A stretch of 64,000 nt of DNA. It comes from Candidatus Rokuibacteriota bacterium (GTDB lineage Bacteria > Methylomirabilota > Methylomirabilia > Rokubacteriales > CSP1-6). The position numbers were made by a program, and so were the translations under genes. Location of the stretch: the NCBI GenBank assembly GCA_003221695.1, contig QHSX01000057.1, forward strand, positions 1 through 64,000, in the 5' to 3' direction. Under the pieces are notes generated by a model that ran no database searches, was not told where the DNA came from, and saw only the letters and a program-made list of their open reading frames with translations. Shown here one piece after another: positions 17,986 through 26,395 of this stretch (position 1 is its first letter; each line of letters opens with the position of its first letter).

Positions 17986-18174
17986 CCGACTCCGCTGCTC
18001 TGGCCTGTGAAAGAGCTTGCGCAACGGAACCCCACGCTTGCAGGGTGCGGGTAACCCGCGTCATAGCAGACGCGAGACGTTCGGCATTTCCGGATAACCG
18101 GATGGGCCTTCGCGGGCCGCGGCTTGGCGCTGACGAGCCGAGAAACTGTGCGCCCGGCCATCACCTTCCCGTGT

Positions 18175-18190
18175 TGGCACTCCCGTTGCT
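18175..18190 (+). promoter_or_regulatory. Sigma-54 (-24/-12) promoter
   Basis: TGGCAC (18175-18180), five bases, TTGCT (18186-18190) is a full match to the -24/-12 consensus. Transcription would start near 18201, just before the ATG at 18204, so the message would be almost leaderless. Confidence 0.6.
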
Positions 18191-18203
18191 CGGTAGAATC
18201 GCG

Positions 18204-18524
18204 ATGCCCGCGGATCCACTGCAGGAGCGTCGTGAGCACGAGCGGAAGGCCAAGGTCGCCTCACGCCAGGATCTGCTCTTCATCGTGTCTCGTCACGCGC
18301 TGGATCATTACGAACGCCTCAAGGGGATCTTCGCCGACGCCAATACGGTGACGATCATTCTCGATCGCCGCCGGCAGGAACGTCGGAAAACATCGGGCAC
18401 GCGGAGCCGCGAACGACGTCGGGCCGATCGTCGCTCACGGCCTGCGATCGATGGCCGGTTGCACATCCATGGCTGGGCCATGGTGCGTCTCGAGCTCTCG
18501 ATGGACACCCCCAATCGGAAGTGA
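18204..18524 (+). CDS. Small Arg-rich domain protein (ERR/DRR family, copy 2)
   Basis: A 106-residue protein of the unnamed family also found at 625-852, 19677-20483 and 31542-32039. A charged N-terminal helix (LQERREHERKAKV) precedes the core: LLFIVSRHALDHYERLKGIF, VTIILDRRRQERR, SRERRRADRR and a final IHGWAMVRL. The order strand-helix-strand-ERR-ERRxxDRR-GW is the same in the copies. The ATG at 18204 is chosen because it lies directly after a sigma-54 promoter; no ribosome site is evident. Three bases separate it from the VTT gene downstream, so they are probably co-transcribed. Function unknown. Confidence 0.75.
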   Translation: MPADPLQERREHERKAKVASRQDLLFIVSRHALDHYERLKGIFADANTVTIILDRRRQERRKTSGTRSRERRRADRRSRPAIDGRLHIHGWAMVRLELSMDTPNRK

Positions 18525-18527
18525 TCC

Positions 18528-19289
18528 GTGAAGACGACGATTCCGACGACCACGTGTGAGCCGGACGTGGCTCTGTGCGGAATGAATCGCCCGTCCGACG
18601 GACGCTCGCGCTCCTGGTGGGCCGTCGGCGTCGGCGCCGCCACGCTCCTGCTTGGGTTCGGCGTCTGGCTGGTTGTCTCCGATCCACCGGTGTACCGCTT
18701 CCTCGTGCGACTCTGCGCGGACCGGGACTTCATGCAGGCGACGCTGCGCCAGTGGTCCATTCTGGCCCCGCTCGTCGTCATTCTGATTCAGGCCCTGCAG
18801 GTCCTGATCGCACCGATTCCGGGTGAGCTCACGGGTTGGCTCGGCGGCTTTGTGTTTGGCCAGTGGCTCGGGTTCCTCTACTCCACGGTCGGATTGACGG
18901 CCGGCTCGCTCGCCGCGTTCTGGGTTGGCCGACGGCTCGGGACGCCGTGGGTGCGGCGGATGCTGGGCTCGCAGGTGTGGGAGCGCATGGAGTTTATTGC
19001 GGAGGGAAGGGGAGCTGTCCTCTGCTTCGCCATCTACCTCACCCCTGGGCTGCCGAAGGACATCGTCTGCTACCTCTTCGGCATCAGCCCCATGTCCTTC
19101 TGGCTCTTCGCAGCGGCCTCGACGGTCGGACGACTACCGGGTACCTGGGTCTTGTCGGCCCAAGGCGCTCAGGCCGCGGCGGGCGAGTACGTCGAGCTGC
19201 TCCTGCTGACCGCCCTCGTGGCGGCAGTCGCCTTGCCTCTGTACGCCTATCGTTCCCAGATCGTGTCGTGGCTTCAGCGGCGGGCCTGA
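18528..19289 (+). CDS. VTT-domain (TVP38/TMEM64, DedA-like) membrane protein
   Basis: A 253-residue integral membrane protein with GTG start. The VTT domain (about 75-225) shows the re-entrant-loop motif IAPIPGELTGWLGGFVFG, the FWVGRRLG helix, and LTPGLPKDIVCYLFGISPMSFWLFAAASTVGRLPGTW. Family members act as lipid scramblases or flippases for undecaprenyl phosphate or phospholipids. It is paralogous to the protein at 37370-38104, with near-identical order and wording of motifs. It lies three bases after the small Arg-rich gene and near a PAP2 phosphatase, which fits a lipid-carrier recycling theme (inference). Confidence 0.9.
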   Translation: MKTTIPTTTCEPDVALCGMNRPSDGRSRSWWAVGVGAATLLLGFGVWLVVSDPPVYRFLVRLCADRDFMQATLRQWSILAPLVVILIQALQVLIAPIPGELTGWLGGFVFGQWLGFLYSTVGLTAGSLAAFWVGRRLGTPWVRRMLGSQVWERMEFIAEGRGAVLCFAIYLTPGLPKDIVCYLFGISPMSFWLFAAASTVGRLPGTWVLSAQGAQAAAGEYVELLLLTALVAAVALPLYAYRSQIVSWLQRRA

Positions 19290-19676
19290 TCTGGTCGCCC
19301 TCCCGATGGCAGGACAGGGCGACTCCCTGAGGGAGTGACCCTCGATCGACTGTCCGGTACGCGTCGCCACTGTCATCGCTGGAACACCTGCCGTGAGAAC
19401 CAGGACGGCGGCCGACTTTCAAAATCGCGAGCTTCGATCGAATTCATCGGATGGCGTAGGTCTTGCTCGCGCGGGACAGCGATGTTGGCCGGCCGCCCGC
19501 TCGCCATGTTCGCGAGCGACCTTGCGATCGGCGTAAGGACCGTCGATCCCCGTGTCTCCGTTCGGGGCAAGGGGATTGAGCTCGACTCGCCCTCCAACAG
19601 CCAGGAAGTCCTTTGATTCACCGAGTTTCCCCAGGAAGGCGGTGACGACACGACCCTGTCCTGGCGCCTCCTCCGT
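19290..19676. other. Intergenic region with a hairpin
   Basis: About 390 bases without a supported gene. Right after the VTT stop there is an 8-bp hairpin, GTCGCCCT (19294-19301) with AGGGCGAC (19316-19323), no T tract, and a short palindrome ACTCCCTGAGGGAGT beside it. These could mark a transcript end. No promoter I trust is visible. Confidence 0.5.
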
Positions 19677-20483
19677 TTGGTGCTCAGGGAGATCATCACT
19701 GACCGCTCCAGAGCCGGGTGCGGCGGGGCCCCGCTGACAGGACGGCTCGAGAACCGTTATCTGATCGTCGTCGCTCGGAATCAGCCGGCTCTCTACGAGC
19801 ATCTGCGTCATCGCCATGGCCGCGATCCGAGCGTTCGGGTGGTGGTCGACCGGCGCGGTACCGGCGACGGAGACGGTACCGGCGACGGAGAGATGAGGGA
19901 TGGCTCGCCACCCGTCGAGCGCCGACGGCGGCGGTCGTGGCTGGCCACCGGAGCGTCTCACGAGCTCGTCGAGCTCACGCGGAAGGACACGACCGAGTCC
20001 CCGAGTCCGAATCAGCAACCCAGCATTCCCTCTGAGGAGGCACGGCGACAGATGAAGGAGACGGAGACCTTCGACGATCCGCAGCGCGTCACCCGGTGGC
20101 TCGCCGAAAGCCAGCAAGTGCTCGGCCGCGTGCTCCCGACGCTGATCGAGGATCGGGATCGCGTGCGCCAGGCTCTCCAGGTGAGAGAGCACGAATGCGA
20201 GCGACTCACCGGAGAACTCGGTGAGCTTCGCCTCGACCTCGGCGCCGCCCGGCGTGAGCTCGAGACGCTACGCGACGAGCGGGTGGCGATGGCCGAGGCT
20301 TGCGGCGGCATCGTGGACTTGCTGGGACAGCTCCAGCGGCCGCTGGACGAGATCATGCGCCGGCTTCATTCGGCGCAGCCGGTCGCCGTCGAGACTTCCA
20401 TTCCAGATTCAGGGGCGGCTCCGGGGACGGATTCGGGAGCGGCGCACCGTCTGCCCCGCCGCACACACGATCGCCGTTCCTGA
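19677..20483 (+). CDS. Arg-rich domain (copy 4) fused to a coiled-coil protein
   Basis: One continuous 268-residue frame in two parts. Residues about 25-105 repeat the unnamed family (RYLIVVARNQPALYEHLRHRH, VRVVVDRR, PPVERRRRRSW) but with an insert made by an 18-base tandem repeat (19857-19891, giving GTGDGD-GTGDGE). Residues about 126-240 are a long helical coiled coil (WLAESQQVLGRVLPTLIEDRDRVRQAL... LERPLDEIM-type end). A strong GAGGAGG site at 20034-20040 precedes an in-frame ATG at 20052, so the coiled-coil part may also be made alone, and the fusion may be two genes joined by loss of a stop. Start codon of the upstream part (GTG) is uncertain. Confidence 0.6.
   Translation: MVLREIITDRSRAGCGGAPLTGRLENRYLIVVARNQPALYEHLRHRHGRDPSVRVVVDRRGTGDGDGTGDGEMRDGSPPVERRRRRSWLATGASHELVELTRKDTTESPSPNQQPSIPSEEARRQMKETETFDDPQRVTRWLAESQQVLGRVLPTLIEDRDRVRQALQVREHECERLTGELGELRLDLGAARRELETLRDERVAMAEACGGIVDLLGQLQRPLDEIMRRLHSAQPVAVETSIPDSGAAPGTDSGAAHRLPRRTHDRRS
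19857..19891 (+). repeat. 18-base tandem repeat inside a coding region
   Basis: GGTACCGGCGACGGAGAC is followed by a second copy missing only the last base. It adds Gly-Thr-Gly-Asp residues to the middle of the ERR/DRR domain and is absent from the other three copies. Confidence 0.85.
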
Positions 20484-20499
20484 TGTGCACGCCGGTCAG

Positions 20500-20985
20500 T
20501 CACAACGGAATCGCCAGTAACGTGTCGAAGCGGTTACTGTCACAGACGACGATGCGCTCGCGAAAGCGCAGGGCGCCGGCCTGGTCGACCAGGGCGTCGA
20601 CGTACCGGCCGGTGGCGAAGAGGTCCATCGTGCCGTCGCGCATGATGCGGACGACCAGGAACGGGGTCTCGACGCGCACGGCGCCGTCGGCGTCCCCGAG
20701 GATCGCCGGCAGACCGACGATGTGACGATAGGTCTGACGCTCGTAGACGTTTGCCTCGCGCAGCGCCGCGACGCGGTCCCGGAGCATACCCTGCGAGTCG
20801 GCGTAGACAACGCCCGCCTCGAACCCCTGCCGGTAGTTGTCGGCGGACGTGATCTTGTAGACGCATTGCTCGACGAAGAAGCCCGGCCAGGCCTCGAGCC
20901 GGTCGTCGTCGATGGCACGCGCATAGTCAGCGTTCAGGGCGGAGACGAGCGGCAGCAGGTCCATGGCTGGCAGGTCCGCCCCCAT
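20500..20985 (-). CDS. Aromatic-ring-hydroxylating dioxygenase, small (beta) subunit
   Basis: A 161-residue protein of the ring-hydroxylating dioxygenase beta family (cone-like NTF2 fold), which stabilises the alpha3-beta3 hexamer. Recognisable stretches are LNADYARAIDDDRLEAWPGFFVE, VVYADSQGMLRDRVAALREANVYERQTYRHI and RERIVVCDSNRFDTLLAIPL, which closely resemble the small subunit TphA3 of terephthalate 1,2-dioxygenase as I remember it. The ATG follows the alpha-subunit stop by one base, so both subunits are co-translated. Confidence 0.9.
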   Translation of the reverse strand: MGADLPAMDLLPLVSALNADYARAIDDDRLEAWPGFFVEQCVYKITSADNYRQGFEAGVVYADSQGMLRDRVAALREANVYERQTYRHIVGLPAILGDADGAVRVETPFLVVRIMRDGTMDLFATGRYVDALVDQAGALRFRERIVVCDSNRFDTLLAIPL

Positions 20986-20986
20986 G

Positions 20987-22225
20987 TCAGCAGCCCATGT
21001 AACGCCGGTAGGCCTTCCAGAACCCCCGCACCGACGTCTCGGTCGCACGCGTGTCCTGCGACTCGGCGCCCTCCCCGCCCATGTTGACCACCGCCAGCTC
21101 GTCCGCGGCGGCCGCGACGCCGCGCTGGACGAAGCCGCCGACGCAGCCGTCCTCCATGGACACGTAGCCCGCGGGGCCGACGAGGTTCGCCTGCTTCAGT
21201 CGACGGCGGCGCATCGCGGGCGTGTCGTCGGCGAAGCCGAAGTACGTCCAGGAGAGCTCCATCGCGCCCGCGCCCTTGGGCAGAACCTGGCGGACGGCGA
21301 GGCAGTTCCCGATCTGCTGGAGCACGAAGTTGGGGAACGCGGTGAGGATCTGCAGCTTGATGCCGTCGCCGAACTCATCCACGGTGTCGAGCAGGCTCGG
21401 ATCGGCGAGGCGATAGCCGTCGTGGTCCGCGCGGAGGCCCTGCTCGCGATAGGCCGCGCCCTCGCGGTCGTCGGCTCGATCGATCGTGGCGCTCACGTGG
21501 TGGCCGCCGTCGGGACTCACCACCACGCCGCCGCCCTGCGTGAGCCGCGTGACGCGGAAGGTCGTGAAGAACGTGTGGAGGAGGCTCGCGTGGTAAGTGT
21601 CCTTCACGTTCTCGACGTAGAGCTTCCAGTTGTTCGGCAACATCTGGACGAAGCGGCCGAGCACCTGCACGGGCTTGTGCAGCACCCGCGCGACGCGCCG
21701 CCGCACCTCCTCGCCCAGGTACTCCTCGAGCGGCGGCGCCTCCGCAGACAGGCTCGCAAAGACGAGGCCACAGAGCGTCGCCGTGCGCAGCTTCCGCGGC
21801 CCGTGCTCGGCCTTGCAGAACCCGGCCGGCATCCCGCCCCGACCGTGGGACCCCTTCTCGAACGCGACGCCGACCAGGTTGCCCTCGAGGTCGTAGCTCC
21901 ACGCGTGATAGACGCACTGGAACCGCTTGACCGTCCCCGCGTCGTCGAGCGCGATGAGCGCGCCTCGGTGCGCGCACCGATTCTCGAAGGCGTGGATGAC
22001 CTTGTCCTCACCGCGCACGACGATCACCGGCATCTCGCCCACGAACGTGGTGCGATAGTCGCCGGGGCGGAGAACGTCCGAGTCGAGACACACGTAGTTC
22101 CAGACGGGCCCCTCGAAGATTCGACGAAGCTCGGCGCGGTAGTTCGCTTCGTCCTGGTAGACCCAGTAGGGCACGCGGGTGAGCGTTCCCTCCGGCCAAG
22201 CCCGCGGCGCGGTGGGAGTCGTCAT
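20987..22225 (-). CDS. Aromatic-ring-hydroxylating dioxygenase, large (alpha) subunit, terephthalate dioxygenase-like
   Basis: A 412-residue Rieske oxygenase catalytic subunit. The Rieske cluster site is CAHRG...CVYHAWSYD (about residues 80-110: C-x-H...C-x-x-H) and the mononuclear iron site is [13 protein letters not shown] (D-x-x-H-x-x-x-H). The start at ATG 22225 has a strong GGAAGGAGG site. Wording across the protein ([54 protein letters not shown]) is very close to TphA2 from Comamonas as I recall it; anthranilate- and halobenzoate-type oxygenases are related alternatives. The enzyme would form cis-dihydrodiols using electrons from a reductase, which is not encoded nearby, nor is the dihydrodiol dehydrogenase. 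Confidence 0.92.
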   Translation of the reverse strand: MTTPTAPRAWPEGTLTRVPYWVYQDEANYRAELRRIFEGPVWNYVCLDSDVLRPGDYRTTFVGEMPVIVVRGEDKVIHAFENRCAHRGALIALDDAGTVKRFQCVYHAWSYDLEGNLVGVAFEKGSHGRGGMPAGFCKAEHGPRKLRTATLCGLVFASLSAEAPPLEEYLGEEVRRRVARVLHKPVQVLGRFVQMLPNNWKLYVENVKDTYHASLLHTFFTTFRVTRLTQGGGVVVSPDGGHHVSATIDRADDREGAAYREQGLRADHDGYRLADPSLLDTVDEFGDGIKLQILTAFPNFVLQQIGNCLAVRQVLPKGAGAMELSWTYFGFADDTPAMRRRRLKQANLVGPAGYVSMEDGCVGGFVQRGVAAAADELAVVNMGGEGAESQDTRATETSVRGFWKAYRRYMGC

Positions 22226-22281
22226 GCGCGGCCTCCTTCCGGTGAACGGCTGCGTGTGAAGATAGCACACGCGCCCTGTGC

Positions 22282-22298
22282 CTGCCGTTTTACGGCAG
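22282..22298. promoter_or_regulatory. Inverted repeat upstream of the dioxygenase operon
   Basis: CTGCCGT (22282-22288) and ACGGCAG (22292-22298) form a 7-bp inverted repeat with a 3-base centre, about 60 bases upstream of the dioxygenase ATG and between divergent genes. A regulator site is the natural reading, but it is not proven. Confidence 0.35.
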
Positions 22299-22361
22299 CC
22301 GGAATGCCGAAATGTCAGGGTCGCGGACGCATAACCTTTTGATTGTGTGCACGATCCCGGA

Positions 22362-22376
22362 CGGCACACGCCTTGC
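22362..22376 (+). promoter_or_regulatory. Sigma-54-like (-24/-12) promoter
   Basis: CGGCAC, five bases, TTGC, with the invariant GG and GC ten bases apart. Start of transcription would be near 22388, leaving room for the AAAGGAG site and the ATG at 22420. Confidence 0.5.
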
Positions 22377-22419
22377 CACGATACCTCGCCGTGGTTTATT
22401 GCCGAAAGGAGCCGCTTCG

Positions 22420-23826
22420 ATGAGGACTGGAGCAGCGCTGGCTTTAGTGCTGATCGCCTTGCTCGCTTCTCCCGTCGGGGCTGTCACGGTGAAGATCGAT
22501 GAGTTTCCGATCCCCACCGCCGCCAGTAGCCCGCGCAGCATCACGGTCGGCGCCGACGGTAACCTCTGGTTCACAGAGCTCTTCGGCAACAACATCGGCC
22601 GGATCACCCGCTCCGGCGTGATCACCGAGTTCCCGGTCCGCACGAGCTTCGGCGGCCCCGCCACGATCACGTCCGGCCCCGACGGCGCTCTCTGGTTCAC
22701 GGAGAATAACGCCGGCAAGATCGGAAGGATCACCACCGCGGGCGAGGTCACCGAGTTTTCGCTCTCCATGCTGAGCGGTCCCGACGGCATCACGGCTGGC
22801 CCCGACGGCGCCCTCTGGTTCACGGAGGAGGGCGGGAACAAGATCGGGCGGATCACCCCGACCGGCGCCGTCACCGAGTTCTCCATCCCCACGGCTAACA
22901 GCGTTCCCAGGGCGATCGCGGCCGGCCGCGACGGTAACCTCTGGTTCACGGAGGAGGGTGGGAACAAGATCGGGCGGATCACTCCCGCCGGCAAGATCGA
23001 CGAGTTCCTCATCCCGACGGCCAACAGCTTTCCCAAGTCCATCACGGCCGGCCCCGACGGTAACCTCTGGTTCACGGAGGAGGGTGGGAACAAGATCGGG
23101 CGGATCACCCCTCTCGGCGTCATCACGGAGTTCCCAATCCCCACTCTCAACGGTGGCCCCCGCGGAATCACGGTCGGGCCCGACGGCAACCTCTGGTTCA
23201 CGGAGACCACCGGGAACGAGGTCGGGCGGATCACTCCTGGCGGCCAAATCGACGAGTTTCCCCTCACCGCCACCAGCAACCCCCTCTTCGGCATTGCGGC
23301 CGGGCCCGACGGCAACCTCTGGTTCGTAGAAGAAGGCGGGAACAACATCGGCCGGCTCGCTGTCCTGCCTGAGACCGTCAGCAACCCGGCGCCCACGGTC
23401 GGTTCCCTCTCACCGAGCAGCGCCACCGCGGGCACCGCCCCCTTCACGCTGGCGGTCAAGGGCGGTAACTTCATTCCGTCGTCGGTTGTGCAATGGAACG
23501 GCGCCGCCCGGGGCACGACCTTCGTGAGCGGCACCGAGCTCCACGCGGCCATCTCCAGCGTGGACGTCGCCGCGGCAGGCACCTCGCAGGTCACCGTGGT
23601 CACGCCCGCGCCGGGTGGCGGCACCTCCACGACCATGACCTTCGCGATTCAGGCGCCCGTCCCAATTCAGGTGCCCATCCCACAGGAGCGCCATGGTCGC
23701 GGTCAGTACCGGCATGGTGACGAACGTCACGGCGAGCGCGAGGGGCGTGATTATCACGGGCCCGCCGACAAACGCGGTCACGGTGAACGGTCCCGCGAGG
23801 AGAACGACCGTGATGATTCTGACTAG
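22420..23826 (+). CDS. Secreted Vgb-like beta-propeller with IPT/TIG-like domain and charged tail
   Basis: A 468-residue exported protein: signal peptide ([21 protein letters not shown]), seven propeller repeats of about 43 residues (roughly 30-320), each built on [20 protein letters not shown], an IPT/TIG-like domain (about 330-415, [19 protein letters not shown]... [14 protein letters not shown]), and an unusual His/Arg/Glu/Asp-rich tail (about 423-468, [19 protein letters not shown] and onwards). The propeller matches the virginiamycin B lyase (streptogramin lyase) superfamily, but most such proteins are not lyases, and activity is not claimed. The DNA repeats are nearly identical, indicating recent internal duplication. 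The start has an AAAGGAG site and a sigma-54-like promoter upstream. Confidence 0.85.
   Translation: MRTGAALALVLIALLASPVGAVTVKIDEFPIPTAASSPRSITVGADGNLWFTELFGNNIGRITRSGVITEFPVRTSFGGPATITSGPDGALWFTENNAGKIGRITTAGEVTEFSLSMLSGPDGITAGPDGALWFTEEGGNKIGRITPTGAVTEFSIPTANSVPRAIAAGRDGNLWFTEEGGNKIGRITPAGKIDEFLIPTANSFPKSITAGPDGNLWFTEEGGNKIGRITPLGVITEFPIPTLNGGPRGITVGPDGNLWFTETTGNEVGRITPGGQIDEFPLTATSNPLFGIAAGPDGNLWFVEEGGNNIGRLAVLPETVSNPAPTVGSLSPSSATAGTAPFTLAVKGGNFIPSSVVQWNGAARGTTFVSGTELHAAISSVDVAAAGTSQVTVVTPAPGGGTSTTMTFAIQAPVPIQVPIPQERHGRGQYRHGDERHGEREGRDYHGPADKRGHGERSREENDRDDSD
22555..23345 (+). repeat. Tandem repeats of about 120-135 bases encoding propeller blades
   Basis: Seven copies of a unit containing GGTAACCTCTGGTTCACGGA or a close variant followed by GG(G/A)AACAAGATCGGGCGGATCA-like bases. 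They encode blades of the propeller in the surrounding gene; the middle copies are the most alike. Confidence 0.85.
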
Positions 23827-23842
23827 GCCAAGGTCCCCGTGG

Positions 23843-24658
23843 CTACTCTTCGGCGGGCGACTCCTCGGCATCGATCGCGGAGATGCGACTGAAGCTCACG
23901 GCACGGCGCTCTGACGGGCCGGTCTGAACGAGGATCCCTTCGTCGGTCAGCTCGATCAACGTCCCGACGATCGGCCGCGCTGAGCCCAAGATGGAGACGG
24001 CGACGCGCCGTCCCCTGTACTCTGCTGCTTCGGCCCGCCACAACACCTCCATGGCCCGGCTGAGATCATGCACCTCCCGGATTGCCCCGAGGCCCGGCAC
24101 CGTGTGCGTTTCTGCCGTTTGTGGGCTCATCCCTTCTACGGTAGTGACAAAGGTCAGGCTTGCCGGCGGAGGAGCGGGCGCTGCCCAAGCCGTTGGCACG
24201 GGGCTCTCTGGGGCGGTGACGCTCGCTGGCTCCGGATGGGTGGGCGGCGCTGACTCGACCGCCGGGCGAATGGCTGCCGGCGTCGGGGGTGGCGCGGCGC
24301 GTGCCCAACCTCCCGCCGCCGGCTCGACAGGAGCTCTCGGTGCTTCGGCGCCTGGCCGACCACCCGATCGCGTCGCGAACTCCGCCGCCCGCCTGAGCGC
24401 CAGGATGAGATCGGACATCTGCCCCATGAGCCGGCGGAAGACCCAAAAGCCCAGGAGGGCGATGGCGAGGGCAAGGCCGAGACCCACCTGAGCCTGCAGC
24501 TTTGTGAGCACGCCGAGGGTGTGAACCGTCCAGACGAAGAGGAGAAGAGGCAGAACGGTGGTCAGAGCGAACACAGCGGAGGCGGCTTGCCGAAGCGTGT
24601 TGGACCGCGTCTTCGGCTTCGCTGCGCCCGCGCCCCCGCCCCCGGACGGCCCTGCCAT
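23843..24658 (-). CDS. Membrane-anchored protein of unknown function
   Basis: A 271-residue protein with two membrane helices near the N-terminus (AVFALTTVLPLLLFVWTVHTLG and VGLGLALAIALLGFWVF), a charged helix (MSDLILALRRAAEFATR), a long Pro/Ala-rich disordered linker (about 105-185), and a small C-terminal domain (about 195-271) with YRGRRVAVSILGSARPIVGTLIELTDEGILVQTG and VSFSRISAIDAEE. That last part has the strand pattern of a small SH3/Sm-like beta barrel, though no family is assigned. It is 54 bases downstream of the GT39-like gene on the same strand. Confidence 0.65.
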   Translation of the reverse strand: MAGPSGGGGAGAAKPKTRSNTLRQAASAVFALTTVLPLLLFVWTVHTLGVLTKLQAQVGLGLALAIALLGFWVFRRLMGQMSDLILALRRAAEFATRSGGRPGAEAPRAPVEPAAGGWARAAPPPTPAAIRPAVESAPPTHPEPASVTAPESPVPTAWAAPAPPPASLTFVTTVEGMSPQTAETHTVPGLGAIREVHDLSRAMEVLWRAEAAEYRGRRVAVSILGSARPIVGTLIELTDEGILVQTGPSERRAVSFSRISAIDAEESPAEE

Positions 24659-24711
24659 CAGCCTTGATCCTAGAGAACAAGTCCCCGATTCGCCCAAAGA
24701 AAACCGCGACG

Positions 24712-26280
24712 CTACGGGCTCCCCCTGATCCCTTCGCAGAGTGCGACGGAAGCGCTCCGGCTTCGCTGACGCAGCTCGAAGGTGGTCGAGGCGTGGACGA
24801 CCCTGCCGAAGGTTCCCCGGAGCGCCGCCTCGAAGGCGCGCTTTTCGGGGGGATCGGTATCGCGGATGGCGGGGAACACCATGCGGAGATAACCCGGGTC
24901 GCTCCAGTTGTGCTCGATGACCACCCATTGCGCCTCGCTCACGACGCGCGCGCAGGTCTCCCGGAAGTGCGCCACGGGCGTATACGCGGGCGTCATCACG
25001 TCGATCGCTGCGGCGTGGTGGCGTCCGGTCAAGTAGGGGAGCATCGGGCAAAAGGGGTAGAAGAAAAAGGCGTCGCCCGCGGGGGTGCGGTCCACCTGAG
25101 CGATGAGGGCCGCGAAGTCTCCGGCGAAGTCGTTGGCCGACAGACCGCGGCCCGGCACGACGAGGCCCCGCGCCGTCGGCACGGAGCGTGATCGACTGGC
25201 GTGCGCGACCATCTCGAGGGCGCCTCGGACGCCGGGGAGGCAGAGGCCGACCAGGAGCACTCCCGCGGCGAGCCGGGCGCGGCGCCCCAGGTGCCCGAGG
25301 AGATTCGTCATGGCCAGCCCGAAGAGAGGGCACGCGAGCGCCGCGGTGAAGGCGATGTGAGTCGCATCGCCGCGCGGATAGATGCCGAGCAGGCCGACCA
25401 CGGCGAGCGCCAGCGACGCGTCGAAGCGCGGCTCGCCGAGTGGTGCGCCGCGCCCGAGGGCCACGGTCGCGCCGGCGAGCACGAAGGTCACGGGAAAGAG
25501 CGCGACGAGAGCCCAGTTCTGCGCGGACACCCAGCTGCCGAAGGGGACGGGCTGGATCCAGGCGTGGTACCGGCCCGGGAACCTGATCACATCGTCGAAC
25601 GCCGAGGCGAGGGTTCCCCCGGCGGCGAGGTAGAGGATCATCGCCGCCGGGACGAGGGCTTCGCCGGCGATCGCACTCGCCAGCCGGGAGCGGTCCCTGG
25701 GGAGGGTGAGGAGCACCGCGACAATGGCGACGCACAGGAGCGCGCCGCGCGTCTGGGTGATCATGGCGGCGGTGCCGGCGAAGAGGCCTGCGGCGAAGGC
25801 AGCCCGCCGGCGAGGCGCGCCGTCGAGCGCCAGGAACAGGCCAGCGGCCGAGGCCATCGAGGCTCCCGTCGTGAGCCAGTGGTGGTGGACGCCGGTCCAG
25901 TCGCCCTGCGAGAAGACGGCCCAGCCGATCGCGAGCAGCGCGGCGAGGGGACGGGGTCCGGACGCGAGACGGGCCGTGGCGTAGATGAGGGCGGCGATCG
26001 CCGCGACGACGCACACGGCAAGCGTCCGCACCGAGGCGAAGCCGATGCCGAAGAGCTTCATCCAGCTCGCGACGATCAGGAAGCCTCCGGGCGGAAGGAA
26101 CTCGAAGAAGTCGCGATACAGCGCCTCTCCGCCGAGGATCCGCGCGGCCCCGTGGAGTATGACGCCTTCATCGCCGAGCCACTCGACGTAGCGGAAGAAT
26201 GGGACGCAGACCAGCGCCGCGCTCAGCGCGACTCCGTAGAGCAGCGGATCGCGGAGCAGCGATGGGCGCCGGGTCAGCAT
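24712..26280 (-). CDS. Polytopic membrane protein, GT39-like glycosyltransferase
   Basis: A 522-residue protein with about 10-11 hydrophobic helices and an early periplasmic loop holding VEWLGDEGVILHGAARILGGEALYRDFFEF, whose acidic DE and later E resemble the catalytic acidic loop of GT39/ArnT-type (PMT-like, GT-C fold) glycosyltransferases. A soluble C-terminal part follows (about 390-522). Such enzymes transfer a sugar from a polyprenyl-phosphate donor to lipids or proteins on the periplasmic side. Acceptor and donor cannot be deduced. It is divergent from the sigma-54 activator at 26396, sharing an intergenic region of about 115 bases. Confidence 0.75.
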   Translation of the reverse strand: MLTRRPSLLRDPLLYGVALSAALVCVPFFRYVEWLGDEGVILHGAARILGGEALYRDFFEFLPPGGFLIVASWMKLFGIGFASVRTLAVCVVAAIAALIYATARLASGPRPLAALLAIGWAVFSQGDWTGVHHHWLTTGASMASAAGLFLALDGAPRRRAAFAAGLFAGTAAMITQTRGALLCVAIVAVLLTLPRDRSRLASAIAGEALVPAAMILYLAAGGTLASAFDDVIRFPGRYHAWIQPVPFGSWVSAQNWALVALFPVTFVLAGATVALGRGAPLGEPRFDASLALAVVGLLGIYPRGDATHIAFTAALACPLFGLAMTNLLGHLGRRARLAAGVLLVGLCLPGVRGALEMVAHASRSRSVPTARGLVVPGRGLSANDFAGDFAALIAQVDRTPAGDAFFFYPFCPMLPYLTGRHHAAAIDVMTPAYTPVAHFRETCARVVSEAQWVVIEHNWSDPGYLRMVFPAIRDTDPPEKRAFEAALRGTFGRVVHASTTFELRQRSRSASVALCEGIRGSP

Positions 26281-26376
26281 CTCGCGTTCGTCGGTGTTCT
26301 GACAGTCTGCGGCATGCGCGGGCCATATGGTCGCTCGTTTCCAATGTTATGTTCTCGATTTTTTGGATCATTCCCG

Positions 26377-26391
26377 TGGCATCCATCTTGC
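26377..26391 (+). promoter_or_regulatory. Sigma-54-like motif at the start of the activator gene
   Basis: TGGCAT, five bases, TTGC, with GG and GC ten bases apart. A start near 26403 would fall inside the frame opened by ATG 26396, so use of this promoter would require a later start, such as TTG in R-L-E-T (near 26431). It may be coincidental. Confidence 0.3.
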
Positions 26392-26395
26392 GGGA

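Noticed and set aside
22555-23345. Possible CRISPR-like array from regularly spaced repeats
   Set aside because: Repeats are about 120-135 bases apart, in frame, and encode propeller blades.
23410-23871. Minus-strand frame looking like a hydrophobic membrane protein
   Set aside because: Hydrophobicity is a by-product of the Asp/Glu/His/Arg-rich tail of the gene on the plus strand, whose complement codons read Val, Leu and Phe.
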